From the NCBI GenBank assembly GCA_910584475.1, contig CAJUBD010000016.1, positions 3,249 through 67,248 of the forward strand: a stretch of 64,000 nucleotides of DNA, given 5' to 3'. The notes under the pieces are model-generated. The model saw nothing but the letters and a program-made list of their open reading frames with translations, made no database searches and had not been told where the DNA came from. Below are positions 35,746-43,658 of the stretch, piece after piece. The DNA is from an uncultured Treponema sp. (GTDB lineage: Bacteria > Spirochaetota > Spirochaetia > Treponematales > Treponemataceae). The first letter of the stretch is position 1, and every line of letters begins with the position of its first letter. The position numbers and the translations under genes were made by a program.

Positions 35746-35879
35746 TTCAACCTCCATTTGTCAAGCGCGTACAAACGCGACGCCCTTCGTTGCAAAAATT
35801 TCACGAAATTACTTTTAATTTCCTTGATTTGTGCAGAGGGCTTCATACCCCGACGCTCTGTGTCGAGGTATGTTGATTT

Positions 35880-36003
35880 CCGGCAATTTCTAAATTTTCA
35901 GATTTGGAAATCGCCGGAAAAGGCGTTTCGCGATGAATCGAGAAACGATTGTAAACGCACGAGCTTTTTGCTTAAAAAAAACTCGTGATAAAACTGACGG
36001 CGC
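35880..36003. repeat. Intergenic palindromic repeats between transketolase and GH35
   Basis: TTCCGGCAATTTC pairs with GAAATCGCCGGAA. AAGGCGTTTCG/CGAGAAACG and CGAGCTTTTT/AAAAACTCG follow. The order of elements mirrors the copy at 48502-48625. Confidence 0.5.
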
Positions 36004-36006
36004 GAA

Positions 36007-37983
36007 TCAGCCGTTGCGTTTTATCGCTTCCGCCAATTTTTCCGCGGTGAATCCCAAATGTTCCGCCACTTTGTTCGCAGGGCCGGATTCTCCGAATCGG
36101 TTTATCGTGAAAAGGTCGCCGCAAGAGGCGTATCCTTCCCAGCCCATGCTCACTCCGGCTTCCGCTACCATCACGCGAGCGGCTCCGCCCAAAATCTTTT
36201 TCTTCTCCTCAGCCTTTTGGGAATCGAAAATCGTCTTGTCAAAAACGGAAACGACTCGGATTTTTTTGTTCGGAACGAGCTTCGCAGCGGCAAGAGCCAT
36301 ATTCACTTCGCTTCCTGTCGCAAGAATCGTGATGTCGGGCTTGTCGCCGCCTTCCTGAACAATGTATGCGCCAAACTTTTTCGCGCTCGCCTTCCAATTT
36401 TTGTCGGACTTTTCATATACGGCGAGGTTTTGGCGGCTGAGCGCAAGGCAAGTCGGATTCTTTTTTGAAGCCATCGCCATTTCCCAAGCAAGGCAAGTTT
36501 CCTCCGAATCACCCGGGCGCAAGACATGAACGCCGGGAATCGCGCGAAGCGCGGCGAGCGTTTCAATCGGCTGGTGAGTCGGTCCGTCTTCGCCAACATA
36601 AATTGAATCGTGCGTCAAAACATAAATCGTGTTCAATCCCATCAAAGCCTGGACACGCAAATTGGCACGAAGATAGTCGCTGAAAATCAAGAACGTCGCG
36701 CAGAACGGACGAAGCCCGCCGTGCAAATTTATTCCGGCACAAATCGCAGACATCGCGAATTCGCGGATGCCGAATTCAATCGTGCGTCCTTTTCGGTTTT
36801 GTGCGCTGTAAGTGCCGTCGTCGTTTTTCACTTGCGTCTTGTTCGGTCCCATCAAGTCAGCAGAACCGCCCACCAAGTTCAGATATTTGTCCGCCATCAC
36901 GTTTATCATTTTTCCGCTTGAATTGCGAGTGGCGTCGCTTTGACCGATTTTATATTTCGGCGCTACGGATTTTCCTGTGGGCTTTCCGGCAAAGAAAGCG
37001 TCCCACATTTTTCGAAGCTCGGGATTTTCTTTCGACCACGCGGCGAACTCGGCGTTCCATTTCTCTTCGGCGGCGGCAAAGGAAGCCTTTTTCGATTCAA
37101 AATATTTTTGCGCTTCTGGATCGACATAGAATTCCGCGCCTTCAGGAATTCCCAATTTTTTGCGTGCGGCGACGATTCCTTCCGCGCCAAGCGGCGCACC
37201 ATGAACGTCCGCCGTTCCTTGCTTTGGCGCACCTTTTCCAATCACAGATTTTAGCATGATTAAAGTCGGCTTGTCCTCGCATTTTTTCGCTTCGTTCACG
37301 AGTTCGACGATTTTGGCGACATCGTACATGCTTCCACGCAAGACTTGCCAGCCGTAAGCCTCGTAACGCTTGGCGATATTTTCGGTAAAAGTGATGTTCG
37401 TGCTGCCGTCAATGCTGATTTGATTTTGGTCATAAAAAACGATGAGTTTTCCCAATTGCAAATGCCCTGCGAGACTCGAGGCTTCGGAAGAAATTCCTTC
37501 TTCGAGACAACCTTCGCCCACAAGCGAATATGTGTAATGGTCAACGATTTTGTGATTTTTCGTGTTAAATCGCGCGGCAAGCATCGTCTCGGCAATCGCC
37601 ATTCCCACCGCTTCCGCCACGCCCTGTCCGAGCGGACCTGACGTGCACTCCACGCCGTCCGTCTGTCCGTACTCAGGATGCCCCGGGCATTTCGAGCCGA
37701 CTTGTCGGAATTTTTTTATGTCGTTCAAGGAAACCTTGTATCCGCTCAAATGCAAAATCGAATAAAGCCACATCGAGCCGTGCCCCGCAGAAAGAATGAA
37801 ACGGTCGCGATCCACCCATTTTGAGTTGGCGGGATTGTGTTTCATAATCTCGCCGTAGAGGACAGCGGCGAGTTCCGCCGCGCCGAGTGGCAAGCCGGGA
37901 TGTCCAGAATTCGCCTTTTGAATGGCATCCATCGAAAGACTGCGAACGGACAAAGCCGCGGCAGCGATTCCTTTTTCGTTCAT
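36007..37983 (-). CDS. tkt: Transketolase
   Basis: Thiamine-diphosphate enzyme of the pentose phosphate pathway. The 658-residue product has the N-terminal SGHPGLPLGAAELAAVLY, DRFILSAGHGSMWLY, GPLGQGVAEAVG, the ThDP/metal motif GEGCLEEGISSEASSLAGHL with FYDQN, and in the central domain TRNSSGKMINV, EFGIREFAMSA, YVLTHDSIYVGEDGPTHQ. GGAG precedes the ATG. A PTS EIIA-like gene lies 42 bp upstream on the same strand, suggesting one operon. Confidence 0.97.
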   Translation of the reverse strand: MNEKGIAAAALSVRSLSMDAIQKANSGHPGLPLGAAELAAVLYGEIMKHNPANSKWVDRDRFILSAGHGSMWLYSILHLSGYKVSLNDIKKFRQVGSKCPGHPEYGQTDGVECTSGPLGQGVAEAVGMAIAETMLAARFNTKNHKIVDHYTYSLVGEGCLEEGISSEASSLAGHLQLGKLIVFYDQNQISIDGSTNITFTENIAKRYEAYGWQVLRGSMYDVAKIVELVNEAKKCEDKPTLIMLKSVIGKGAPKQGTADVHGAPLGAEGIVAARKKLGIPEGAEFYVDPEAQKYFESKKASFAAAEEKWNAEFAAWSKENPELRKMWDAFFAGKPTGKSVAPKYKIGQSDATRNSSGKMINVMADKYLNLVGGSADLMGPNKTQVKNDDGTYSAQNRKGRTIEFGIREFAMSAICAGINLHGGLRPFCATFLIFSDYLRANLRVQALMGLNTIYVLTHDSIYVGEDGPTHQPIETLAALRAIPGVHVLRPGDSEETCLAWEMAMASKKNPTCLALSRQNLAVYEKSDKNWKASAKKFGAYIVQEGGDKPDITILATGSEVNMALAAAKLVPNKKIRVVSVFDKTIFDSQKAEEKKKILGGAARVMVAEAGVSMGWEGYASCGDLFTINRFGESGPANKVAEHLGFTAEKLAEAIKRNG

Positions 37984-38025
37984 AAAAAACTCCTATTATA
38001 TCGCCGCGCAATTTGCGAAGCGTTT

Positions 38026-38472
38026 TTACAAGCCTCTTGCCGCTTCCGCCAACTCTTCCGCGCTGGCGCGGTTTTTCAGCAAGTTTACGAAATTTTCATT
38101 TTTGAAAAGCCCTGCCAAATTCGAAAGCACTTGCAAATGCGTCTGCGAATTGCTTGTCAAAAGCACGAAAAGCACCGAAACTTTTTTTCCGTCGGGCGCG
38201 TTCATATCGATCGGGTTTTTCAAATAGACCACAGTAATCTGCTGGCTTTCGTCATCTTTGAGAATCACATCGCGACAATGCGGAAGTGCGATCCCGTGCC
38301 CTACCGCCGTGCTCATAACTTTTTCGCGCCGGCAGAGTCCTTCGTACAATTGCGCCGCCGTAACGGAATCGGGCAAAGACATTTTCGGGCAAATCTGCTC
38401 GTACACTTCAAAAACATCGTTCGCGTCAACATTCATCACGCCACCGCGCCTTATCATTTGCGCAAGATTCAT
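38026..38472 (-). CDS. PTS EIIA-like (fructose/nitrogen type) regulatory protein
   Basis: A 148-residue PTS_EIIA_2 domain. The phosphorylated histidine lies in STAVGHGIALPHCRDV. The N-terminus (ICPKMSLPDSVTAAQLYEGL) and the segment VSVLFVLLTSNSQTHLQVLS are typical of EIIA-Ntr/fructose domains. No EIIB/C is adjacent, so it is more likely regulatory, relaying carbon or nitrogen status. AGGAGGGG before the ATG lies at the end of a family B repeat. Confidence 0.88.
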   Translation of the reverse strand: MNLAQMIRRGGVMNVDANDVFEVYEQICPKMSLPDSVTAAQLYEGLCRREKVMSTAVGHGIALPHCRDVILKDDESQQITVVYLKNPIDMNAPDGKKVSVLFVLLTSNSQTHLQVLSNLAGLFKNENFVNLLKNRASAEELAEAARGL

Positions 38473-38477
38473 TTTCC

Positions 38478-38590
38478 CCTCCTATAAAAAGTCAAGAGCG
38501 AAATAGTTGGCAATCTGAAAGATTGCGACTTTCGCATTGGCTTTTTAGTGTGCGCGGTAAGCAACTTGTTGCGACGCGCACAAGTATATA
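38478..38590 (-). repeat. Leader hairpin repeat, family B, copy upstream of the EIIA-like gene
   Basis: TATAAAAAGTCAAGAGC, then GATTGCGACTTTCGC, GCTTTTTAGTGTGCGCG, and AAGCAACTTGTTGCG with CGCGCACAA. It is largely identical to 38658-38765 and shares its core with 19114-19205. On the minus strand it ends in TTTTTATAGGAGG directly before the start codon. Confidence 0.65.
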
Positions 38591-38615
38591 AGCAAGTTTG
38601 CAGCGCAAACTTGTC

Positions 38616-38656
38616 ATGATAAAAATGCCGTGCTATTTCAGTGGCGTTTTTATCAT
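38616..38656. repeat. 14-bp-stem hairpin between the two family B copies
   Basis: ATGATAAAAATGCC (38616-38629) pairs with GGCGTTTTTATCAT (38643-38656), one mismatch. A similar ATGATAAAAT/ATTTTATCAT hairpin lies at 42147-42180. Confidence 0.55.
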
Positions 38657-38657
38657 A

Positions 38658-38765
38658 CCTCCTGTAAAAAATCAATGGCAAAATTTTTAGCAATACGAAA
38701 GATTGCGACTTTCGCGAATGGCTTTTTAAAGTGCGCGTCAAACAATCTGTCAACACGCACAATTA
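38658..38765 (-). repeat. Leader hairpin repeat, family B, second tandem copy
   Basis: Repeats the order of 38478-38590: CCTCCTGTAAAAAATCAA, AAAGATTGCGACTTTCGC, GGCTTTTTAAAGTGCGCG, CAAACAATCTGT, CACGCACAA. On the minus strand it ends in AGGAGGTATG but only a 7-codon frame follows. The 387-bp gap between the EIIA-like gene and the next gene upstream consists mainly of these repeats. Confidence 0.6.
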
Positions 38766-38859
38766 TACGACAAATTTTGCAAGTTGCAACGCAACTGGAC
38801 AAATTTGATTTGATGAAAGCCGAGCCATTCGTGCGACATTCACCATATCTCCCGTAAAT

Positions 38860-40323
38860 TCAGACGACAGTAAAATCATTGCGACGCTGTTTTTCCACCA
38901 CATAACGAATCGCGTCAGCGATGTCTTCGTAATTGCATTCCATTCCCTCGATTGAAAGTTCGAGAGTCGCCTCGTCTTCCACCGCCGCATCTGGATTCGA
39001 ATTTATCGATTCCAAAATCCTGTTGATATGCGTGAAAAGCTGCGACAGAATCACCAATTCCTGCTGCGGAAATTGATTGAACTGTGCGCTTGAAGATTCC
39101 ACATCGTAGACAAGCGCGCTCACTCGAGAATAGAGAGAAAGCGCCTGCTTGCGAATCGCGCCAACAGGATAGTCCGCAAAATAATTGTAGCGTCTTTTTA
39201 TTATAGCATATCTTTCGGCGATGTGCAAGAAAACATATTTTTTTTCTTCGCTCGTCAGCGCGAAATTTGCCGGAAACATCCGCTTCATCAAAACTGTCAA
39301 ATCCTTTTCCTTGCTGTATTCAAAATCCTTGAGATAACTGTCCAAAATATATTCCGGAATTTTGAACGTAAGATTCTGAAGGTCGCCTGGATCTTTTTCC
39401 ATTTCGCTTCCATTCCACGGACCGATTGCCGGAACGATTTGATTTTTGTACCAAAGCCGGGTTTCGACGCCGAAAAGTTCCAAGCCGATTTTTTTGGAAT
39501 GCGCCAAGAAATTTTCTACGGAATCGCAATTTTCCGTGCATAGAGTTTCAAGGTTGTCAAAGAATGTGAAAGCCAGCTGTTCTTCAATCGTGGCGCATGG
39601 ACCTTCTGTTTCAATTATTCTGATGAGAGACTTTTCGAATTCCTCGCACCAAAGAATCCGCTCGCGGTCGCTGTCTTCAATCTGAACCGCGCCAGAATTG
39701 TTTTCGCGTTCCTTATGAATCGGCCGAATTTCGATTACGCCTTTGTCCCAATTTGTCACTTTGCACAAAATGCGATCGCCCACGGCAAGACCCTTGTTGT
39801 CGATAAAATGAGAAAGGTCGCATCCAGTGATTTTTACGCGCGAAGGAAGCTCGAAATCCAAGGCCGCCAAATCCAAATCCATCAGCGCGGGATCGGAGGC
39901 GATGTATTGCACTTCGTATTCCTCGCCAAAAAGCCGATACAAATCAAGCACGGTTTCTTTGCGAAATTCGCCCACGCGGGTCTTGAGCTTTTCTCCATTG
40001 CACACGAATGTGAACGCCGCAGGATTTTGCATTTCGTCGACGAACGGCATAAAGCGATGCCCCGGAACGAACATTTTGTTCTTGACTTCTTCTGGAGTGA
40101 GCGTAAAACTGAAATATTTCCCCGTAAACACCGCCGCCCGCGTGAGAAATTCTCCGGATTCGACTTGAAAAACATAAGGACTTTCCGACAAGTAAGCGTC
40201 GCTTTCGTCCTGATTCAGATTGAATCCATTTTCACGCATCTGCCGCGTAAAATCTTTGAGAGTAAAAGGTTTGTCACATGAACGCAAAAAAGCGTCCACA
40301 GCAAAATCTTCCGAAACCTTCAT
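38860..40323 (-). CDS. Conserved hypothetical protein
   Basis: A 487-residue soluble acidic protein without recognisable motifs. The N-terminus (FTLKDFTRQMRENGFNLN) suggests a helical DNA- or protein-binding module. Residues 170-210 (GDRILCKVTNWDKGVIEIRP) look like a small beta-barrel. It is likely a treponemal conserved protein of unknown function. It has no Shine-Dalgarno. TATAAT sits one nt and TATCTT six nt before the ATG, so it may also be leaderless. Confidence 0.7.
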   Translation of the reverse strand: MKVSEDFAVDAFLRSCDKPFTLKDFTRQMRENGFNLNQDESDAYLSESPYVFQVESGEFLTRAAVFTGKYFSFTLTPEEVKNKMFVPGHRFMPFVDEMQNPAAFTFVCNGEKLKTRVGEFRKETVLDLYRLFGEEYEVQYIASDPALMDLDLAALDFELPSRVKITGCDLSHFIDNKGLAVGDRILCKVTNWDKGVIEIRPIHKERENNSGAVQIEDSDRERILWCEEFEKSLIRIIETEGPCATIEEQLAFTFFDNLETLCTENCDSVENFLAHSKKIGLELFGVETRLWYKNQIVPAIGPWNGSEMEKDPGDLQNLTFKIPEYILDSYLKDFEYSKEKDLTVLMKRMFPANFALTSEEKKYVFLHIAERYAIIKRRYNYFADYPVGAIRKQALSLYSRVSALVYDVESSSAQFNQFPQQELVILSQLFTHINRILESINSNPDAAVEDEATLELSIEGMECNYEDIADAIRYVVEKQRRNDFTVV

Positions 40324-40403
40324 AATTATAAGATAGCACAGTTTGAAAAAAATTTAAATAGCAATATGAGACTTTCTTCGTTGCTGAAAATTAAGGAACA
40401 TTT

Positions 40404-40473
40404 AAAATCGGCGGCCAAAATATCGCCGCTGATTTTAATAAGAGTTTGTCATTGTCGGGCTTGACCCGACAAT
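40404..40473 (+). repeat. Intergenic hairpin repeat, family A, plus ATTGTCGGG hairpin
   Basis: AAAATCGGCGGC (40404-40415) pairs with GCCGCTGATTTT (40425-40436) around CAAAATATC, followed by AATAAGAGTTT. Next is ATTGTCGGG/CCCGACAAT (40451-40459, 40465-40473), a hairpin whose near-copy lies at 42108-42130. Confidence 0.6.
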
Positions 40474-40694
40474 CTATTTTGTACTTGTCCGCGCCGCAAC
40501 AAGTTACTAACGCGGGCGAATTAAGCATCCTCGAAACCTGAAGATTTAGAGGATGCTTAATTTTTGGACACCTTTTTAAGCATATTTCTCAGTTTTTGAC
40601 GGAAATTGCGTCAAAATGATACATTTTTTTTTAAAAATTTTGTGAATGCGTCAAAATGCGTCAGCGAATTTTTATGAGCGCGATTTTCTTTTTT

Positions 40695-40728
40695 GAAAAT
40701 ATTTGAAAAACATAGAAAATATTTGAAA
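40695..40728 (+). promoter_or_regulatory. Two direct 14-bp repeats, candidate activator (UAS) sites
   Basis: GAAAATATTTGAAA occurs at 40695-40708 and 40715-40728, start-to-start distance exactly 20 bp (two helical turns), about 170 bp upstream of the sigma-54 promoter. A further motif TGCGTCAAAATG is repeated at about 40610-40670. Position and phasing suit binding of an enhancer-binding protein. Confidence 0.5.
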
Positions 40729-40844
40729 TTCAGCGAATTATCTTTGATTTATGCGAAATATATTCTAAAAAATATCATATAATGTTATTCTATTCGGTTT
40801 TTTGCGGAAAAAGAGCATCGTTCGCATATTATTTTCGTTAAATT

Positions 40845-40877
40845 TGCCAAGAAATTGTAAAAAACGAATTCTTGGCA
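40845..40877. promoter_or_regulatory. Inverted repeat overlapping the sigma-54 -24 element
   Basis: TGCCAAGAAATT (40845-40856) and AATTCTTGGCA (40867-40877) form an almost perfect inverted repeat whose right arm contains the GG of the -24 element. It could be a repressor site that occludes the promoter. Confidence 0.5.
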
Positions 40878-40888
40878 CGAAACTTGCT
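40873..40888 (+). promoter_or_regulatory. sigma-54 (RpoN) promoter
   Basis: TGGCACGAAACTTGCT matches the -24/-12 consensus TGGCACG-N4-TTGCW completely, with the invariant GG and GC 10 bp apart. Transcription would begin near 40899-40901, giving a leader of about 50 nt with GGAGG before the ATG at 40952. Confidence 0.85.
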
Positions 40889-40951
40889 ACAAAGAATACG
40901 AGTAAAAATACTCATTTAAAAATATCCAAAACCATCTTTAGGAGGACGGTT

Positions 40952-41794
40952 ATGAAAGCGAACGAAAGTGTTCTTGCGATGTATCTCAATGAGATTAACA
41001 AAATTCCGCTCTTGAATCACGACGAGGAAAATGCGCTCGCGATTCGGGCGAAGACGGGCGACAAAGCGGCGCGCGAAAGAATCGTAAATGCGAATTTGCG
41101 CTTTGTGGTGAATGTCGCGAAAAAGTACCAAAATTTGGGACTTGATTTTGAAGATTTGATTGGCGAAGGAAACGTCGGGCTTTTGACGGCAATCGACAAA
41201 TTCGACGCTTCGAAAGGCTACCATTTCATTTCGTATGCGGTTTGGTGGATTCGCCAAAGCATTCTCAAGGCGATTTACGAAAAGCGTTCGGCGATTCGTT
41301 TGCCTTTGAACCGTGTCGCGGAATTGACGAAAATCCAGGCTACAAAAAAAATGGTCGGCGGCGAAAAATCCGAAGAGCAGAAAATTGTCGCCATAGCATC
41401 TTCTCTCGGAATGGACAAAGAGCATGTTCGCGAATTGCTGAACATTTCTCGTGAAATGGTTTCACTTGACGCTAAAGTTCGTGCCGACAAAAACGAAGTT
41501 TCCACTGTGGGCGATTTTATGGAAGACGATCGCTATGAAAGTCCTGAAGATGCTTCCATGAACAATTCGATGAAAGGCGAAATCGACAACGTTTTGGACA
41601 CGCTCCGCCCCAACGAGGCGCGCGTTTTGCGAATGCGCTACGGGCTTAGCGGCTATAGGCCGATGTCGCTCAAAGAAGTGGGCGATGTGTGCAGCCTCAC
41701 AAAGGAACGCATTCGTCAAATCGAAAAGCACGCCATCGAGCGAATGAGAATGCCTGTTCGCAGAAAGCGGCTGGATGTTTATATGGCGGCATAG
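40952..41794 (+). CDS. Short sigma-70 family RNA polymerase sigma factor (RpoD/RpoS-like)
   Basis: A 280-residue alternative primary-type sigma factor lacking region 1.1. Region 1.2/2 is intact: MYLNEINKIPLL, NANLRFVVNVAKKYQNLGLD, FEDLIGEGNVGLLTAIDKFD, YAVWWIRQSI. Region 3 follows, then region 4 with RPNEARVLRMRYGLSG and the helix-turn-helix SLKEVGDVCSLTKERIRQIE. Its size and layout are those of RpoS-like group 2 factors rather than the large housekeeping RpoD. The ATG at 40952 is used because GGAGG is 5 nt upstream. Expression appears to depend on sigma-54. Confidence 0.9.
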   Translation: MKANESVLAMYLNEINKIPLLNHDEENALAIRAKTGDKAARERIVNANLRFVVNVAKKYQNLGLDFEDLIGEGNVGLLTAIDKFDASKGYHFISYAVWWIRQSILKAIYEKRSAIRLPLNRVAELTKIQATKKMVGGEKSEEQKIVAIASSLGMDKEHVRELLNISREMVSLDAKVRADKNEVSTVGDFMEDDRYESPEDASMNNSMKGEIDNVLDTLRPNEARVLRMRYGLSGYRPMSLKEVGDVCSLTKERIRQIEKHAIERMRMPVRRKRLDVYMAA

Positions 41795-41809
41795 TTCGCC
41801 AAGATTGGG

Positions 41810-41839
41810 AAAAGTCTCGCAGAAAATTGCGGGACTTTT
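41810..41839 (+). terminator. Terminator of the sigma factor gene
   Basis: AAAAGTCTCGC (41810-41820) pairs with GCGGGACTTTT (41829-41839), one mismatch, 16 bp past the stop codon. Confidence 0.65.
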
Positions 41840-41868
41840 AAAATTTCCGTTGTGCCGCAAACTAAAGG

Positions 41869-41960
41869 TTTACTTGCGAATTTTCGCCTTGCTTTTTGCG
41901 AAAACCTGCAAGTAAATTTTAACTTTGAGTTTTGCTGTGCGAAACTCTTTTATTCATTAT
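41869..41960 (+). repeat. Intergenic hairpin repeat, family A (most complete copy)
   Basis: Outer arms TTTACTTGC/GCAAGTAAA (41869-41877, 41908-41916) with inner TTTTCGC/GCGAAAA (41881-41887, 41898-41904). Then TTTTAACTTT and the hairpin GAGTTTTGC/GCGAAACTC (41927-41935, 41939-41947), then TTTTATTCATTATT. Confidence 0.65.
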
Positions 41961-42107
41961 TCGCTCGCACAAATCAAACCATCCGTCAAATAGATGGTTC
42001 CCGATGTGGTCATAAGTCATGGTTCTCAAACGGCGTGTCTCAAGACATTCGCTTTCACTGGCATTCGCGCCTAACCCAATTTGACACTTCGCTCCTTAAA
42101 AAATAGA

Positions 42108-42180
42108 TTGTCGGGTCAAGTCCGACAATGATAAAATTTCGACATTATGATAAAATCATCGTTGACGACTATTTTATCAT
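42108..42180. repeat. Two hairpins upstream of the MFS gene
   Basis: ATTGTCGG/CCGACAAT near 42108-42130 and ATGATAAAAT (42147-42156) with ATTTTATCAT (42171-42180). Both resemble hairpins elsewhere in the window (40451-40473, 38616-38656). The 481-bp gap before the MFS gene is otherwise repeat and promoter sequence. Confidence 0.5.
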
Positions 42181-42275
42181 ATAAAAAAGCGATTTTTTAC
42201 TAGAAAATCTACTTTGATGACTATATAATCATATTACAGAAATTGCAAATGCGATTCAATAAGACAGGAGGAAAT

Positions 42276-43475
42276 ATGCTTTCGTTTTTGTTGCCGATAA
42301 TTTATGTCGCGTTCATTTCGCTTGGGCTTCCCGATGCGATTTTAGGCGCAGTTTGGCCGGTATTGCACACCGAAATCAATGTTCCGCTTTCCTACGCGGG
42401 AATTGTTTCTATGATAATCGCGCTTGGGACGGTGATCTCAAGTTTGATGAGCGACAGGCTAAACATCAAACTTGGCACGGGAAAAATTACCGCAATCAGC
42501 GTCGGAATGACGGCGGCCGCGCTTTTCGGATTTTCCATTTCCACGCAATTTTGGCACTTTTGCATTTGGGCGATTCCTTACGGACTTGGCGCGGGCAGCG
42601 TTGACGCGGCATTGAACAACTATGTCGCGCTTCATTACAAAAGCCGCCACATGAGTTGGCTGCATTGTTTTTGGGGAGTGGGCGCGACGCTCGGTCCGTA
42701 CATAATGGGCGTGGTTTTGACGCGCGGCGGAATTTGGAACAGTGGCTACAGAATCATTTCGATGATTCAAATCGTGCTCACGGCGATTTTGATTTTTTCG
42801 CTTCCGCTTTGGAAAAAGAACAAAACGGTTTCTACACGGGAAAATTCAGAAAATGCGAATTCAAATTCAGAAGAAAAACGCAAGTCGCTTTCTTTGAAAG
42901 AGATTTTCAAGATTGCAGGCGCGAAAGAAATTTTCGTTTGCTTTTTCTGCTATTCGGCGGTGGAACAAACCTCGGGATTGTGGGCGGCAAGTTTTCTCAC
43001 GATTTGCAAAAACGTTCAACCTGAAACGGCGGCGACATTCGCTTCGCTTTTTTATTTGGGAATTACCATTGGACGAGCGATAAGCGGATTCGTCACTTTC
43101 AAATTGAACGACACGCAAATGATTCGACTTGGACAGGCGATAATTTTGCTGGGTGTCATTTGCGTCGCGCTTCCGTTCGGAAAAATTTTTTCTCTTGCTG
43201 GATTGATTTTGATTGGGCTTGGGTGCGCTCCGATTTATCCGAGCATAATTCATTCTACGCCAGAGCATTTTGGCGCTGAAAAATCCCAGGCGATAATCGG
43301 CGTGCAGATGGCAAGCGCGTATATTGGAACGAGTTTTATGCCGCCGCTTTTCGGCCTGATCGCAAATCATGTCAGCATCGCGCTTTTTCCGGCATTCATC
43401 GCGTTCGCGCTGATTTTGATGGTGGCGATGTATCAGGCTTTGGAAGTAAAGACAAAAAAAACAAAAACGCTCTAG
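42276..43475 (+). CDS. MFS transporter (FucP-like sugar family)
   Basis: A 399-residue, 12-helix major facilitator protein. It starts MLSFLLPIIYVAFISLGLPD, contains the loop 2-3 motif MSDRLNIKLGTGK, AIPYGLGAGSVDAALNNYVA, HCFWGVGATLGPYIMG, and a charged central loop (residues about 190-215) before ELF-like helix 7. The pattern fits fucose/glucose-type permeases, but the substrate is unknown. AGGAGG is 5 nt before the ATG. It is the only gene between the sigma factor and the SRP RNA. Confidence 0.88.
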   Translation: MLSFLLPIIYVAFISLGLPDAILGAVWPVLHTEINVPLSYAGIVSMIIALGTVISSLMSDRLNIKLGTGKITAISVGMTAAALFGFSISTQFWHFCIWAIPYGLGAGSVDAALNNYVALHYKSRHMSWLHCFWGVGATLGPYIMGVVLTRGGIWNSGYRIISMIQIVLTAILIFSLPLWKKNKTVSTRENSENANSNSEEKRKSLSLKEIFKIAGAKEIFVCFFCYSAVEQTSGLWAASFLTICKNVQPETAATFASLFYLGITIGRAISGFVTFKLNDTQMIRLGQAIILLGVICVALPFGKIFSLAGLILIGLGCAPIYPSIIHSTPEHFGAEKSQAIIGVQMASAYIGTSFMPPLFGLIANHVSIALFPAFIAFALILMVAMYQALEVKTKKTKTL

Positions 43476-43522
43476 ACAAAAAATTGTTTTTGTGAAATAA
43501 TAATTGAGTCGCGCTTTTTGAT

Positions 43523-43622
43523 GAGTCCAGGTGCTATGCAAGGCATCGCCGCAAAACCCCGCCAGAGCCGGAAGGCAGCAACGGTATGCGGATGGTGTTT
43601 GTGCCGTAGATTACCTGGACTC
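43523..43622 (+). ncRNA. ffs: Signal recognition particle RNA, small bacterial type (4.5S)
   Basis: A hairpin of about 100 nt closed by GAGTCCAGGT (43523-43532) with ACCTGGACTC (43613-43622). The apical region CCAGAGCCGGAAGGCAGCAA followed by CGG is the domain IV core (GGAA tetraloop flanked by the symmetric and asymmetric loops) bound by Ffh. A weak T-rich tail follows. Confidence 0.93.
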
Positions 43623-43658
43623 TTCAAAATTTTGCATTTTTACTTTTCGACAAGTGTT

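Noticed and set aside
40802..40951. Upstream extension of the sigma factor (50 extra residues)
   Set aside because: The extension would be coded across the sigma-54 promoter and inverted repeat. GGAGG marks the ATG at 40952 as the start.
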